From the NCBI RefSeq assembly GCF_030272615.1, contig NC_081409.1, positions 876,999,594 to 877,063,593 of the forward strand: 64,000 bases of DNA, given 5' to 3'. Source of the stretch: Cryptomeria japonica (taxonomy: Eukaryota > Streptophyta > Pinopsida > Cupressales > Cupressaceae). The notes under the pieces were generated by a model. The model had not been told where the DNA came from, searched no databases, and saw only the letters and a list, made by a program, of their open reading frames with translations. Positions within the stretch are counted from its first letter, which is position 1; the number at the start of each line of letters is the position of its first letter. Made by a program: the position numbers and the translations under genes. This document shows positions 1 through 10,727 of the stretch, in pieces.

Positions 1-124
1 GAGATCTAGAACGAATAATCTAGGATCTCATGGACATCATGCATATGAGAAAAATGTATCCATGAGTAGATGCATGCATGTCCCCTCTTCCAGTCATGCT
101 AGAAAGAATCTATTTTATGTTCCT

Positions 125-570
125 AATAAAGTTGTATGTTATAACTGCAATGGATTTGAGCATAGAGAGTTTGAATGTAGGAAGAGGAACTAGTAGTCAT
201 ATGAAGGCCAAAACAACAACTATTCTCTATAGAAAAGTGGATACAGAACATATGGAAATCAGAGACCTTCCTGGAAACAAAGGAGAAATATCCCTATAGG
301 AGCATGAGGTCCATCAGTTTCAATTGCTAGACATAACAACATGACCAAGAGAAGATGGTCAAACTGGTATGTTAAGAGATTCCCCAATCACGAAGTTGGG
401 ATGGATGTTGTTGCTACCATAACAGTACTTCCTGCTGTGATGCAAAATCTAGAATGGAAGGACCCATCAGCAGAAGAAGGAAAGACCTCCTCCCATGCCT
501 AAAAATGGGAAGAAGAATAAGACCAAGCAGGTATGGAGGAAGAAGACCATGGACTAGCACTATGCATTTA
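125..570 (+). pseudogene. gag nucleocapsid remnant with CCHC knuckle
   Basis: Reading from 131, codons give CYNCNGFEHREFEC at 137-178, a C-X2-C-X4-H-X4-C zinc knuckle as in retrotransposon nucleocapsid, which packages element RNA. Lys/Arg-rich sequence follows. The frame is broken by tandem TAG codons just after the knuckle, and the downstream gag-like text (about 200-560) continues in other frames with further stops. No start codon or upstream capsid portion lies inside the window. It is a decayed fragment, not an expressible gene. Confidence 0.7.
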
Positions 571-1865
571 ATGCATGGGTGATATCTCCTAAGGCCTAAA
601 GGAGATGTAGGACCTCAGGGGGAGTAGCACATTGAATTTATCATTCACCCCCTCAGTGAAGAAGGACAAGTGGAAGAACAAACGGCTGCCAGTATGAGGG
701 AAGAAAATAAAAAGATAAGTGTGTGTAGAGGCTACCCTGACTACACACCTACAAGTGAAGTGTTGGATCACTACTGGTGTATCAAAGTAAGATGAGATAA
801 CAATTGAAATCAGATGCAAAGTGACACAAATATCAGGAGTCACAGGAAGATGCTCCAGTAGTGATGATGAATCAGTACAAGACACCGGTATGTGCAGGTT
901 ATTATTGACATGGAGGCTAACGAGTACTTGCAGGCTAAGTAAGACAATAAGGTTGGGGATCATTGTAATAGCCCCGGTGGCATGGAATGTATAGTTTATG
1001 TCTCAGGTGGGATTGGAAAATACCTAAATGACATATGTTGGTCTGGTTGATGATCATGAAGGCATGCATATCTATGAGCTAACTATTTTAATGTATGGCA
1101 TGGTGATGTCATTGTATGGCATTGTGTGGTTTCAGGATCATGTCATAGGCTGTGGTGGATATAATGAAGCTAAAAGATCATCAGATGATCACAGATGCAC
1201 AACTCAACTGGTACATGGAGATGAAAGGAGTTGAGAACCTGAGATGTATGACTCAGGGGGAGTTCAAGTGCTCATGATGCAGAGCCGACATGCTTGAACT
1301 TGAAAGTGGAAGTCCACTGATTGCCCAAACAGCAAATGATGGAAGTTATAGTAGGAATACCTAGGAGAATTTTATTGTAAGAGTGTATCTACTTGTCATT
1401 TGGCTGGTTGTATTGATAGTACAATCAAATTTGATTCTAAAGAAATTTGGTATCAAATGAGAGGTGATGCAGTTCGACCGACAGGTGAGTAGTATTCACT
1501 GACACGTCCTTCTACAATTGAGTGCTTCAACAAATGGTATAAAATTTGCATGCTCAATTGGTGTCTTTTGATGGTTGAGTCCTCCATTTCAAGTGTTGTG
1601 AGTTCAGAAGATGTAATATTTTGTAACAATTGGTATCTAAGGAGGAGATTCATTTGGAGAAGAAAATGGGGAGAAAGAATTTTGTCAATGCTCGGTAAAT
1701 ACAAGGAGGAATGATACCAAAAAAGTGCCCTTTGTCATTCTTGTCAAAGGGGGAGAAGGATTCTATAGTATACATCATACTACATATGTGTGAATCCATG
1801 GATTATAGAAAGGGGGAAAAGGATTATGTAGTATGTCAGATACTACATGTGTTGACATCAATGCC
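571..1865 (+). other. Noncoding 3' internal region of the copia-like element
   Basis: No conserved pol motif is visible in any frame. The stretch is rich in TG and GA and contains repeated purine tracts: 1746-1759, 1808-1822 and the one abutting the LTR at 1866. They are spaced about 60 bp apart, and their surroundings are similar (matching text about TACTACATRTGT), which suggests local tandem duplication of the segment carrying the polypurine tract. The short reading frames here look like chance ORFs. Confidence 0.5.
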
Positions 1866-1876
1866 AAAGGGGGAGA
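1866..1876 (+). promoter_or_regulatory. Polypurine tract of the copia-like element
   Basis: AAAGGGGGAGA lies one base before the LTR start TGTTGGCA. This is the position and composition expected for the RNase H-resistant primer of plus-strand DNA synthesis. Confidence 0.7.
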
Positions 1877-2321
1877 TTGTTGGCATTATGTTGTCATTGA
1901 TGTCAACCGGTATGGGATGACTATAGGTATAAGGGATGTATATGCAACACTATTAAGGAGGAGTGTAGGTTGAGATATATTTGGTATCACCTTGTGTTGC
2001 AAGACACCAGTAAGGTAAGGAAGGGAATTTCATTCAGATGGATGATCACCAATGTCACAGGTACACAAGTTAGTGCTTGACTTGTGTGGATGAGATAAAT
2101 AGGTTATCGGTACAGTGTATCACCGATAAGAAAAGGATGTCAACTGGTAAGTGATGTGTTCACATGGAGAAGACAGATCAACCAAGTGAGTAGCTACCCA
2201 CTGGCAAAAGTCATGACTAGTGTACATGCAAGATGAGCAAGGTGCTTGGATGTTGTTTGTGATGAAGAGAAAAAATATTACCTAAATCACATCAACACCA
2301 AATGAGAAGAATGCACAAGTC

Positions 2322-3455
2322 ATTGGTATGTTGTGAGCTTGCAGAACAACAGGACTCCAATCGGATGAAGATGCGGTCATCATGAGAAGCAATGACTGGC
2401 AGTGAATGTGCCCACACCGGATCACATGTGCCTATTTGAAGATATGTTGCACAAACAGGGAAGCCACATGAGTGCACTACAGGATGTAGATTACAAGAAC
2501 TCACTCCCACCGGTAACTGGAACTTATATCCTATTGTGCATCATAGTTCTATGAGATAAGGTAGATGAGGCAAAGGCAAGTGGTTGAAGACTCACATCGG
2601 ATCTACCAGTAAATCAAAGGAATGCCTCAAGTGAATCAATTCAGGAAATGCACTGGACTGACTAAGAAAGCATGTCGGGATGTTGGTACAAATGTGGTCT
2701 GTTGAAGGTTGATGACAGGGTGTCATCAAGAGGTTTTACTGGTATGAATGTTCACCGGTAATATGGACAAGGTGTAGATGAAGAAGACTCCCCATTTGAT
2801 GAAGTTGTGCATAAGGCAGGTTAGCAAGAGTGCTAACTGATTGTGTAGTCTCCCGGAAGAGAAGCAGAGTGCAAGGTTGATGAAAGACACCAATATGCTA
2901 TGAGGTTGCAGGACAATAGGTGTCCCACCAGATGAAGATGCAGTCATCATGAGAAGCAATGACTAGTAGTGAATGTGCCCACACCGGATCACATGTGCCT
3001 ATTTGAAGATATGTTGCACAAATAGGGAAGCCATATGAGTGCATTGCATGATGTAGATTACAAGAACTCACTCCCACTAGTAAGTGGAACTTATCTCCTA
3101 TTGTGCATCATAGTTTTGTGAGATAAGGTAGATAAGGAAAAGGGAAGTGGTTGAAGGCTCACACCGGATCTACTGGTAAATCAAAGGACTGTCTTAAGTG
3201 CATGAATTCAGGATATGCACTGGACTAACTGAGAAGGCATGTCAGGATGCCAGTAAAAATATAGTCTGTTGAAGGTTGATGACAAGGTGTCATCAAGAGG
3301 TTTTACCAGTATGAATGTTCACCAGTAATATGGACAAGGTGTAGATGAAGAAGACTCCCCGTCTGATGAAGTTGTGCATAAGGCAGGTTAGCAAGAGTGC
3401 TGACAGATTGTGTAGTCCACCAGAAGAGAAGCAGAGTGAAAGGTTGATGATAGAC
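2322..3455 (+). repeat. Tandem duplication, two 567-bp copies inside the LTR
   Basis: The segment around GAATGTGCCCACACCGG (first copy from 2404) recurs at 2971, an offset of 567 bp. Flanking text stays alignable from about 2322 to 2888 and from 2889 to 3455. By eye the copies differ by scattered substitutions of roughly 10%, so the duplication is old. Edges are approximate. Confidence 0.85.
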
Positions 3456-4519
3456 TGGTTTGACGGTTTAACCAGCAAGGTTAGTATATCGATAAATGAA
3501 CCCGGTAATGGAATTGGTCGGTGATACCTGAACCGACACACTGATCCAAGCCAGCAGTTGGTCGACTTGGATGCCATGAGGAGATGTTGTGGCAAACATG
3601 CAAAGGTCAGTGGAGTGTCATGTAGAGATAGGTGTCTCTACTGTTGTGAATTAAATATGGATCCCATGATTTGTGGAACAGATCAGAAGAGTATGGCTTG
3701 ACGAAGAATGAGTGACTAAGACAAATTAGGGAGTTGTTGGCACCTAGATCAAAGTAAGAAAGTCAGTCTTTGAGATGACCTTGAGGTGGAAACAATAAAT
3801 GTTTTAATTGTTGTTTGACAGATGCAAGTCATGATGAAGGGTCATGTTTTCTATATTTGGAAAACATGTATTGGAAGATGCAACAATGGCAGAGATGAAT
3901 AGATGGCGATTTCATAGATCAGATAAGACAAGATCTGATTGCATTTATTTTGCCTCGAGGTTGATGAGGAAACCCTAACCGCCCATGTTTTTGAATTGTC
4001 TTTTGGTGAGAAAACCAGGTTATAAATAAGGAAGCCAAAAACATTCAAGGTCGTTGCTGAAAAGAAGAGCATAGAGGTGCTATGAAGTGATTGAGTTTCA
4101 CTTCTACATGTGAGAGAAAATGAGTCAAGTTCTCAACGAGTATCTAAAAAGAGACTAAGTGTGAGGGAGAACCAAGTTGAAGTGTTCAACTAGTAGCAGT
4201 GCAAAATTGGTAGTGTTAATACTGACAAAGTAGAAGTGGAGGAAGTTGCAGAGAAGGAATACATTGAACCAATTGAGTATAGTAATGGTAAAGAGTAGAG
4301 CAGTGAGGAGAAGATCTAGCAGAGTAGAAGAAGAGCAGAGGTGTACCAATAGTGAAGCAGCAGAAGAGTGAGCCAATGTAGTAGAGAAGGTATCTCATCG
4401 ACAGAAGGAAGTTGTGTGCAGAGGTTGTAAAACTCTTTTGTAACCAGGATATTACTTTTGTATATGAATGTTTATTGTGATCACTGAGTTGTATCTCCTT
4501 TGGGTTGTATCCCATAAAT

Positions 4520-4650
4520 CTATTAGGGGTTGGTGCTCCTTGGGTTGGTGCCCTAAATTAGGGGCTATAGCTCCTTGGGTTGGTGCCCTAAATCAGGGGT
4601 TGGTGCTCCTTGGATTGGTGCCCTAAATCAGGAGTTGTAGCCCTAAACAT
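4520..4650 (+). repeat. About 35-bp tandem repeat near the LTR 3' end
   Basis: Three and a half degenerate copies of a unit of the form AGGGGTTGGTGCTCCTTGG..TTGGTGCCCTAAAT start near 4521, 4558, 4593 and 4628. Nothing suggests coding. Confidence 0.8.
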
Positions 4651-4923
4651 TGTATCAGAGATTTATTGTGAGGCTTGATTGGAGCAGTAGACTCCAGCAG
4701 CATTGTTCACCGAAGTTTTTCCCATCTTGGGTTTTCCTCGTACATCCTGTTGTTATGTGATGTCCCTTTGTGTGTTTGCATTTAAGTTGATCTCCCCACT
4801 AACCAGTAAGTTTGTTCTGAGTTAGATCGAATAACCGCTATGCCTTCATAAGGATAGTTTAAGGGAAAATTTTGAGAACCACAGATTCACCCCCCTCTAA
4901 GTGGTGCATTGTGTCTAACACAA

Positions 4924-5529
4924 GAAAATTCTGAGTTAGTGGTTAAGCAAGTAAGAAGCTAGTATGCTTGTCATGATAAAAGACTTGCAGCATACAAGGA
5001 CCGAGTATGGGGGCTGATTGAGGATTTTGATGCTTTTGACATTCAGTTGGTCCCTAGGAAAAGAAACAAAATATCAGATGCATTGGTTGTAGCAGCAAGT
5101 ACGTTGGAACCAGTAAGTTTGTCTCCTTTGAAAATATTTTCTATAGAGCTGATCTCCATACCCACCGTACCTAATAATATCACACACTTCCAAGTCTTAG
5201 ATGACAATAGACACATTCTATCTTTCCTTGCTAATTTTGGTGCCTTTGAAGAGCAAATTATTGACAAAGACGATAGATCAGACACCGTTGATAAAGATGG
5301 TAATGAAGATATTGTTAACCTCTTCATGAATGTAATTCCTAAAGGTATGATCACCTTAGAGAGGCTTTTTGACTTCGATCCCAGAGTAAAAGAAATATTG
5401 ATCACTCATTCAGATGTTGGAAAATATGAACCACACAATATTGGTCAAGATGGTCAAGAGAAGATAGTTTACATTAGGAAGATTTGCACCCCCACTGAGA
5501 GGGAGAAAATCTTACAAGTCCTAAAATAA
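4924..5529 (+). pseudogene. RNase H-like domain tail plus linker (gypsy-1)
   Basis: In one frame from 4924 the text begins ENSELVVKQVR, has one TAG, then continues through RVWGLIEDFDAFDIQ, VPRKRNKISDALVVAAST and a linker of about 130 residues to TAA at 5527. This is the C-terminal half of an RNase H fold as in plant gypsy polyproteins. The usual Asp before SEL is Asn here, so a catalytic acid is lost. The N-terminal half is missing because the copia-like LTR interrupts it. The frame continues after the TAA straight into RT, so the two were one polyprotein. From 5047 to 5529 the frame is open (160 codons). Confidence 0.72.
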
Positions 5530-6445
5530 TATATTGATGTTATAGCATGGGGGTCTGTAGACTTGAAAACATTTGACACATCTATAATTACACATGTTAT
5601 ACCTTTGAAACCCAATACCAAGCCATTTAGGTTGAAACAACAACCTGCCAATTTATTGATAGAGCCCCCAATTTTCAAAGAAGTTCAAAAGTTGCTCGAT
5701 GCTAGGATTATTTACCCTGTAAGCCACTCCACTTGGGTTGCTAATCTAGTACGAGTAAAGAAAAAGAATGGAGAGATTAGACTTTGTGTTGATTTTTGCA
5801 ACCTCAATAAATCATCAAAAAGTGATAATTATCCATCACCTTCCCTAGATGAAGTGTTATAAATTGTTAATGGTTCATAGATGATGTCAATCCTTGATAG
5901 TTACTCTAGATATAACCAAGTGTTGGTGAACCATGAGGATTACTATAAAGTGGGGCACTTATGCATACCGTCGTATGTCGCTCGAGTTGATCAATGTTGG
6001 GGTAACCTTTCAAAGGGTGATGGACATAGCCTTCAAGGATTTGATTGGTATGTGTATCATCATATACATAGATGATCTCACTATATTTTCCAAAAGTTGA
6101 AAGGATCATCTTGATCATTTGTGAAAAGTGCTAGAAAGATGCCAGAAATATGGGATATCTCTTAATCCAAAAAAATGCATGTTTGGGGTTGCTGAAGGAA
6201 AGCTCCTTGGTCAAGTAATTTTTGAAAGAGGAATATCCATCAACCTAAACCAAGTAGAAGCATTTCTCAAATTGCAGATGTCCAGAAGTAAGAAAGAGAT
6301 GAGATCTTTCTTTAGGAAGATTAATTTTGTAAGGAAATTCATCACTGGATTTACAGAGATAGTCAAGCCATTGAATGAGATGATGAAGAAGGACGCCAAG
6401 ATAGAATGGAACACAGAGGCAAGAGATGCATTTTCCTAGATCAAG
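5530..6445 (+). pseudogene. Reverse transcriptase (gypsy-1), broken
   Basis: This was the RNA/DNA-dependent DNA polymerase of the element. Visible motifs are an N-terminal stretch with DLKTFDTSII, then WVANLVRVKKKNGEIRLCVD, stops at 5860 and 5878, then SILDSYSRYNQVLV. A frameshift near 5950 is followed by the YIDD catalytic box at 6065-6076, and the thumb contains RSKKEMRSFF (about 6285). Both aspartates of YIDD are present. At least three stops and one frameshift make it non-functional. Confidence 0.8.
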
Positions 6446-6892
6446 AAGTCCATTGCAGAATCTCTTGTGTTGACTTGTCCTGATTATAATTTTCCATTTT
6501 AAATATATTCATTTGCTTCACTACATTCTGGTGTTGTTGTCCTAACACAAAGACAAGGGGTGGATGAAAAGCCAATGGAATTCATGAGTTTGCCTTTCAA
6601 GAATACTGAAGTAAGGTATTTTGCTCTCGAGAAACAAGATTTTTCCTTAGTAAGAGTTGTGAAGAAGTTTAGACATTATATCTTAAGGAAAAAGATATAT
6701 GCAATTGTACCTAACCAGGCAGTTAAGTCGTTGCTAATGCAGTCAGAATTGGGAGAGCGTCGTAGAAAATGGATGGCTATTTTACAAGAGTTAAATTTGG
6801 ACATGCATCCCATGAGATTGGTAAGGGTTCAAGGTTTGTCACAAGTTATGGTGGCTAACACTCCTCATATCCAATGCCAATAATATACTTTA
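6446..6892 (+). pseudogene. RNase H (gypsy-1), broken
   Basis: Following RT, text of the type YSFASLHSGVVVLTQRQG, then PMEFMSLPFKNTEVRYFALE, is the usual gypsy RNase H-like segment, with a connection ending about HIQCQ and TAA at 6881. Its role was removal of the RNA strand during reverse transcription. A TAG and a TAA lie between RT and this segment. From 6560 the frame is open for 107 codons. Confidence 0.7.
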
Positions 6893-6899
6893 GAGTCGT

Positions 6900-7935
6900 T
6901 CACTCAAGATCCTTGGTATATAGACTTGATCTTTATCTTACTCAACAATAGGTGTCCCAAGGGATTGACTACTACGCAAAGATGAGCCTTGAGGCTCAAG
7001 AGTGATAATTACATGATTAAAGATTTAGCACTATATAGAAAGAGTTATGAAGGAATCTATCTAATTGTCTTTATCATCAGGAATATTGCATGATTGGGGA
7101 ATTTCATGAGAAATATGGTATCAGTCATGGGTCAGCAAATGCTACAGTGCATCAGATATTGAAAGAAGGTTACTATTGGCCTAGCATTTTTAAAGACACT
7201 CACGAGCACATCAGACATTGCTATACCTATCAAATTGTAGCTTCCAGAGAAAGGAATCCTGCCATGCCTCTCCAACCAGTATTTCAGGTTAGTGATTAAC
7301 CCCAATTCATCTATAGGACACAAGTTCATATTAACCGCTATAGATTATTGCACTTGTTAGAAAGAAGCTCAAGCATGTAAGAGTGCTACCACAGAAATAA
7401 TCCTTGAATTATTTGAAGAATATATCATCACTAAGTTTGGAATGCCCTTCACTCTAGTATGTGACAATGCCCCAACTTTTACTTTTGCACAATTAATGCA
7501 ATGGGCATATGAATTCAAGGCAGTTTTTAAATTTTCATCTAAATATTATCCTTAGGGGAATGGAGTACTCGAGTCTACCACTAAGAATATCTTAGAAATC
7601 ATCAAGAATCTCCTTGAAAAGAATCAAGAGGATTGGAACAACCAATTGAAGTACGCCCTTTGGGCTGATAGAACAAGAATTAAGGCTTCCCTAGGGACTT
7701 CTCCATACTATATTGTCTATGGTCAAAACCTTGTTTTCCCGGTCAATATACAAATCTCTATCCTGCAACTGATGAAAGAACATGAAACTGAGGACCAAGT
7801 AGAAGTTTGCCTCCTGAATTTGTTAAAACTTGATGAGAAAAGGATCTCTAACTTGGTTCTTTTATGGGACAAAGCCAAAGAAAATAAGGGCAATCACCAT
7901 AAATTTGAGAGGTTGTGGTTAGGTCCTTATTAGAT
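6900..7935 (+). pseudogene. Integrase (gypsy-1), broken, first Asp lost
   Basis: A zinc-binding N-terminus is visible (histidines at about 7100 and 7127, CYTY at about 7220 where the second Cys of CX2C is Tyr). The core follows with INPNSSIGHKFIL, TAIDYC, CDNAP (Asp at 7463) and GVLESTTKN (Glu at 7571). Asp to Glu are 36 codons apart, as in the D35E signature. The segment that should carry the first catalytic Asp, between FQV and INPN, is deleted. The C-terminal part is open from 7646 to 7933. The sequence ends without a recognised chromodomain. Confidence 0.78.
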
Positions 7936-9070
7936 TTTCAGAAATCTTAGGACAGAACACCTTTGGATTGAGCTCCTTGACTAGAGGACTTGTACCATTT
8001 CCTATCAATGGTCAATTTCCCAAGCATTATTTTGATAAACCCTTAGTGGAGCTTGATCTTTTGTACTACATTAGTTTAGTTGTTTTGTCTTGGTTTAGTT
8101 GTTTTGTTTTTTGTCTCGTTTTGTTTGTTTGTTTGTTTGTTTGATTATTTTTTCCTTCTATCGCATTCGTTTTTTGTTGCTTTTTGTTTGTTGTTTTGTT
8201 TTGTTTTGTTTTGGAAAAGCATTTAGTTTTAAAGTTTATAACATGGTTATCTTTTGCGAGACTTCGACTCTTGGCTCTTTATAACTTCATTATTCTCTTG
8301 GTTAGTTTTTGATATTTGATTGGTGAGGACTAACATGATTTCCTAGCACCATCATCACATTAAGATACATCATGAAATTCTTGAAGGTGTCAGCAAAACT
8401 TGTTTCCAAGTGAAAAATCCAAAGTCAAGTTGTTTTTGTTGTCCACTGTGGTCCCCAACCCAGTTTCAGAGCTTCATTGTTTTAAAAGTTGTTTCAAAAT
8501 TTCAAGCAGTTGAGGCTTTATATCTAGATAAATGAAAGTATGTTAAAAAAAAGAGAAAAAAAAGAAGTTAGAACAACTTATTAGGGTGTCTCAAGTAATC
8601 TCCACTGGGGCTATAGATGCCTGGATGGAAGTGGAGCACTGCTTGACGGGTACTAGAGGTATCTTTGTCGTGGCTATAGATGCCTAGCTAGAAATAGAGT
8701 TATGCCCTGGATAACATTGCACAAAACACATAGGTGACTTCACCCATGTAGCTTGGGCCCATGTTCTGTTGTCTGTCTTCTTGATTGAAAAGATGGAGTA
8801 ATGAATCAAACGCACACACTTAAGAGTTGATTTTTTTTGTTCCTAATTTAATTTTCTAAATATTTCGTTCGTTCATGATTTTTCCTTTATATACTACCCT
8901 AGATGACAGTAGGGTTAGAGGTTTGTGAAACCAAAGATTTTGAAGTTCTAAAATGCCTAGAATCACTTTTCCCAGAAAGTCACCATTTGTTATGCCTTGC
9001 ATATCCACCCCATCATTTTCTCTAGATTGAAAATGATGGTTCCCCTTTTCGGTCACTTGTTTTTCTTTCT
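7936..9070 (+). other. Noncoding DNA after gypsy-1 integrase
   Basis: This AT- and T-rich stretch has no domain I recognise. It holds a (TTTG)n microsatellite at 8119-8143, a second TTTTG run near 8195-8215, and a direct repeat of the type GGCTATAGATGCCTRG (about 8608 and 8664). It is probably the 3' untranslated region of gypsy-1 running into its LTR, but I could not fix a TG..CA boundary or a polypurine tract. Confidence 0.45.
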
Positions 9071-9106
9071 TTTTGCTTCACCTTTGTGCTTTTGTTTTGA
9101 TCACCT

Positions 9107-10395
9107 CAGAACCCCAGAACCCTAGAGTCCCAAGATGCTCTTTTGTTTTGTTTTTTGTCTATTCCGAAACCCCAGATGCCCGGAGTTCCAAAATGGTTTC
9201 TTTGTCCCTTTGTTCTTTTGTTATTTCTTTCAAGACTCCAGAATTCCAGAACCCCAAAGTACTGAGGTCTTCTTTTTTTTCGTTTGGTTCAAGACCCCGA
9301 AACCTTGAAATCTCAGAGTTCCGAAGTCTTGCGGTTTTTGTCTTGCTAAAGCCTCGGAATCTCAGAATTCCAAAATACCAAGTTCTTCATGTTTTGTTTT
9401 TTTTAGTTTTAGAATTTTGGATCCCCAAAATCCTAAGCTTGTTTTGTGTTTCACCTCGGAACTTCGGAACCCTGGAGTCATGAAGTGTGTTTTTTCATGT
9501 TTTGTTTAGAGCCTCGGAACCTCGGAACCCCGAAGTTCCAAGGGTCTCTTTGTTTTTTCTTGGGACCTCAGAACTTTGGAATACTGAGGTTGTGTTTAGT
9601 GAGGTCATACGGTTGCAAAGGGGGGGAGTATAAATAGTGTGAAATGAATGATTTTCATTCATTTGCACACTCTACTTCTACGAGATTCAAGCTTCCCCCC
9701 TACGCATTTTTCCCCCTCGCTCGTTTGGGTTTTTTTCATCTCATCGCCTTTCCAAGTTGGTTTTCATTGTTTTATTTCTTGCTTCTTTTTCATTTTTCAT
9801 TCTTTTTAGCTAGGGTTAGATTATATTTGCATGCTTTCAATAAATTTTGGCCTAGTTTACACACTTCAAGACCTCGAAGCCCCAAAATCCTGAGGTACCC
9901 TAATTTTGCCTATCTTACCTACCCCAGAACTTCGAGACTCTGAAGTTCTGGAGTGACTCTCTAAGAAGTTTTACCCATCTCGGGATTCTAGAACTCTGGA
10001 ATCTTGAACCCTTGAGCTTAATTTAAAGTTTGGTTTTTCCCACCCTAGAACTTCAGAACTCTGGAGTTTCGAAGATCCTTCCTTGAGAAATTTATCCTAT
10101 TTCGGGGTTTCAGAACCCCAAAATCCCAGATTTTATGTTTTGAGTAGTCTTACCTACCTCAAAACCCCATAACCTCAGAGTTTCAAAGTTGATCCTTATA
10201 ATATTTTTATGCAACTTGGAACTTCGGAACGCCGAAGTTCCGAAATCATCCTTTTGAGGTCTATTGCCTAACCTGAAATCCCGGAGTTCCAGAGTTAGTT
10301 ATTTTCTGACTTTTCCTAACTTGGGATCCCAAAATCTTGAAATTTCTGCTTTGAAGAGTTTTTATGCCCCAAAACCCTGGAGTTCTGGAGTATGT
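9107..10395 (+). repeat. Array of about 20 imperfect palindromes
   Basis: Short segments of the type AACTTCGGAACGCCGAAGTT recur every 40-80 bp with many variants built from CCCCAGAA, CGGAAC, CCGAAG and CTGGAGTT. Examples start near 9107, 9165, 9240, 9293, 9350, 9460, 9515, 9570, 9870, 9920, 9980, 10050, 10105, 10160, 10215, 10275, 10320 and 10370. The units are self-complementary and separated by unrelated T-rich spacers. A TATA box lies inside the array. It is probably LTR or leader sequence of a gypsy-type element. Confidence 0.7.
9629..9636 (+). promoter_or_regulatory. TATA box, probable LTR promoter
   Basis: TATAAATA follows a GGGGGGGAG tract and precedes transcribed-looking T-rich leader sequence. 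Its place upstream of the reading frame at 10460 fits an LTR promoter. Confidence 0.5.
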
Positions 10396-10459
10396 GATGA
10401 TTTTATAATTTAATATAATATCTAATTATGGATCTCTTCTTGCAGGATAAAGTAAATTG

Positions 10460-10722
10460 ATGGACCCATCCCCAAGCAAGAAGAAGACTAAAGAGGAAGT
10501 GAAGTTAGACAAGAAGCCGATAATGATGAAATACCAATATCAAGGGAAAAACTCTATAAATTGTAGAATTTGGGCCATTTTGAGGGTCTATGAATTGATG
10601 ATTTGAGGTCTATTTTTAGAGATTCTATTAGAGATTTTTATGCAGATTTTTTTTTATGAGTTTAGAAGAATTTGTGATACTCAAGATTGAAGTTCAATAC
10701 AAAAAGCATCTTGTGGATTGCC
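10460..10722 (+). pseudogene. Unknown long ORF, N-terminal part
   Basis: An ATG at 10460 follows a pyrimidine-rich stretch ending TTCTTGCAG (about 10436-10444), which resembles a plant 3' splice site, so the leader may be spliced. The frame begins MDPSPSKKKTKEEVKLDKKP and runs with stops and shifts through a segment of the type RDSIRDFYADFF to the solo LTR at 10728. I do not recognise a domain. I read it as the start of the same decayed ORF that resumes after 11908, because the LTR sits between near-matching 5-bp flanks and coding-like text lies on both sides. Confidence 0.5.
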
Positions 10723-10727
10723 TGATT

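Larger units (their letters stand above)
1..4920 (+). mobile_element. Copia-like LTR element, 3' portion, no pol
   Basis: This is the 3' portion of an LTR retrotransposon whose 5' end lies outside the window. In order it has a gag remnant with a CCHC knuckle, about 1.3 kb of noncoding tail, a purine tract, and a 3' LTR from TGTTGGCA to CTAACA. No protease, integrase or RT is visible between gag and the LTR, so pol was deleted or the element was always non-autonomous. The copia assignment rests on the knuckle and on an LTR box shared with the other TGTTGG-type LTRs in the window. The right edge falls inside a gypsy RNase H reading frame, so the element was inserted into gypsy-1. Confidence 0.72.
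1878..4920 (+). repeat. 3' LTR, 3.04 kb, copia-like
   Basis: It starts TGTTGGCATT directly after the purine tract and ends GTGTCTAACA where the gypsy RNase H frame begins. About 175-205 bp before its end it carries a block of the form TTTTTCCC..GGGTTTTCC (4716-4745), which recurs at the same relative place in the other TGTTGG-type LTRs here. The C-rich CACCCCCCTCT near the end is also shared. It is long for the group, partly because of an internal 567-bp tandem duplication and a 35-bp repeat. Confidence 0.75.
4921..8060 (+). mobile_element. Ty3/gypsy element gypsy-1, pol remnant
   Basis: A degenerate pol region reads, in order, the C-terminal part of an RNase H-like domain, a linker of about 130 residues, RT, a second RNase H and integrase. 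This fits Tat-like Ty3/gypsy elements, which carry an extra (archaeal-type) RNase H. Here the extra domain is upstream of RT. The left end is cut at 4920 by the copia-like LTR. gag and protease are not seen to the left. Stops and frameshifts occur in every domain. Confidence 0.75.

Noticed and set aside
5043-5405. 120-codon minus-strand frame
   Set aside because: Antisense shadow of the gypsy-1 RNase H tail and linker.
9107-10395. CRISPR-like spaced repeat array
   Set aside because: Units are degenerate, spacing is irregular and the setting is a plant retroelement.
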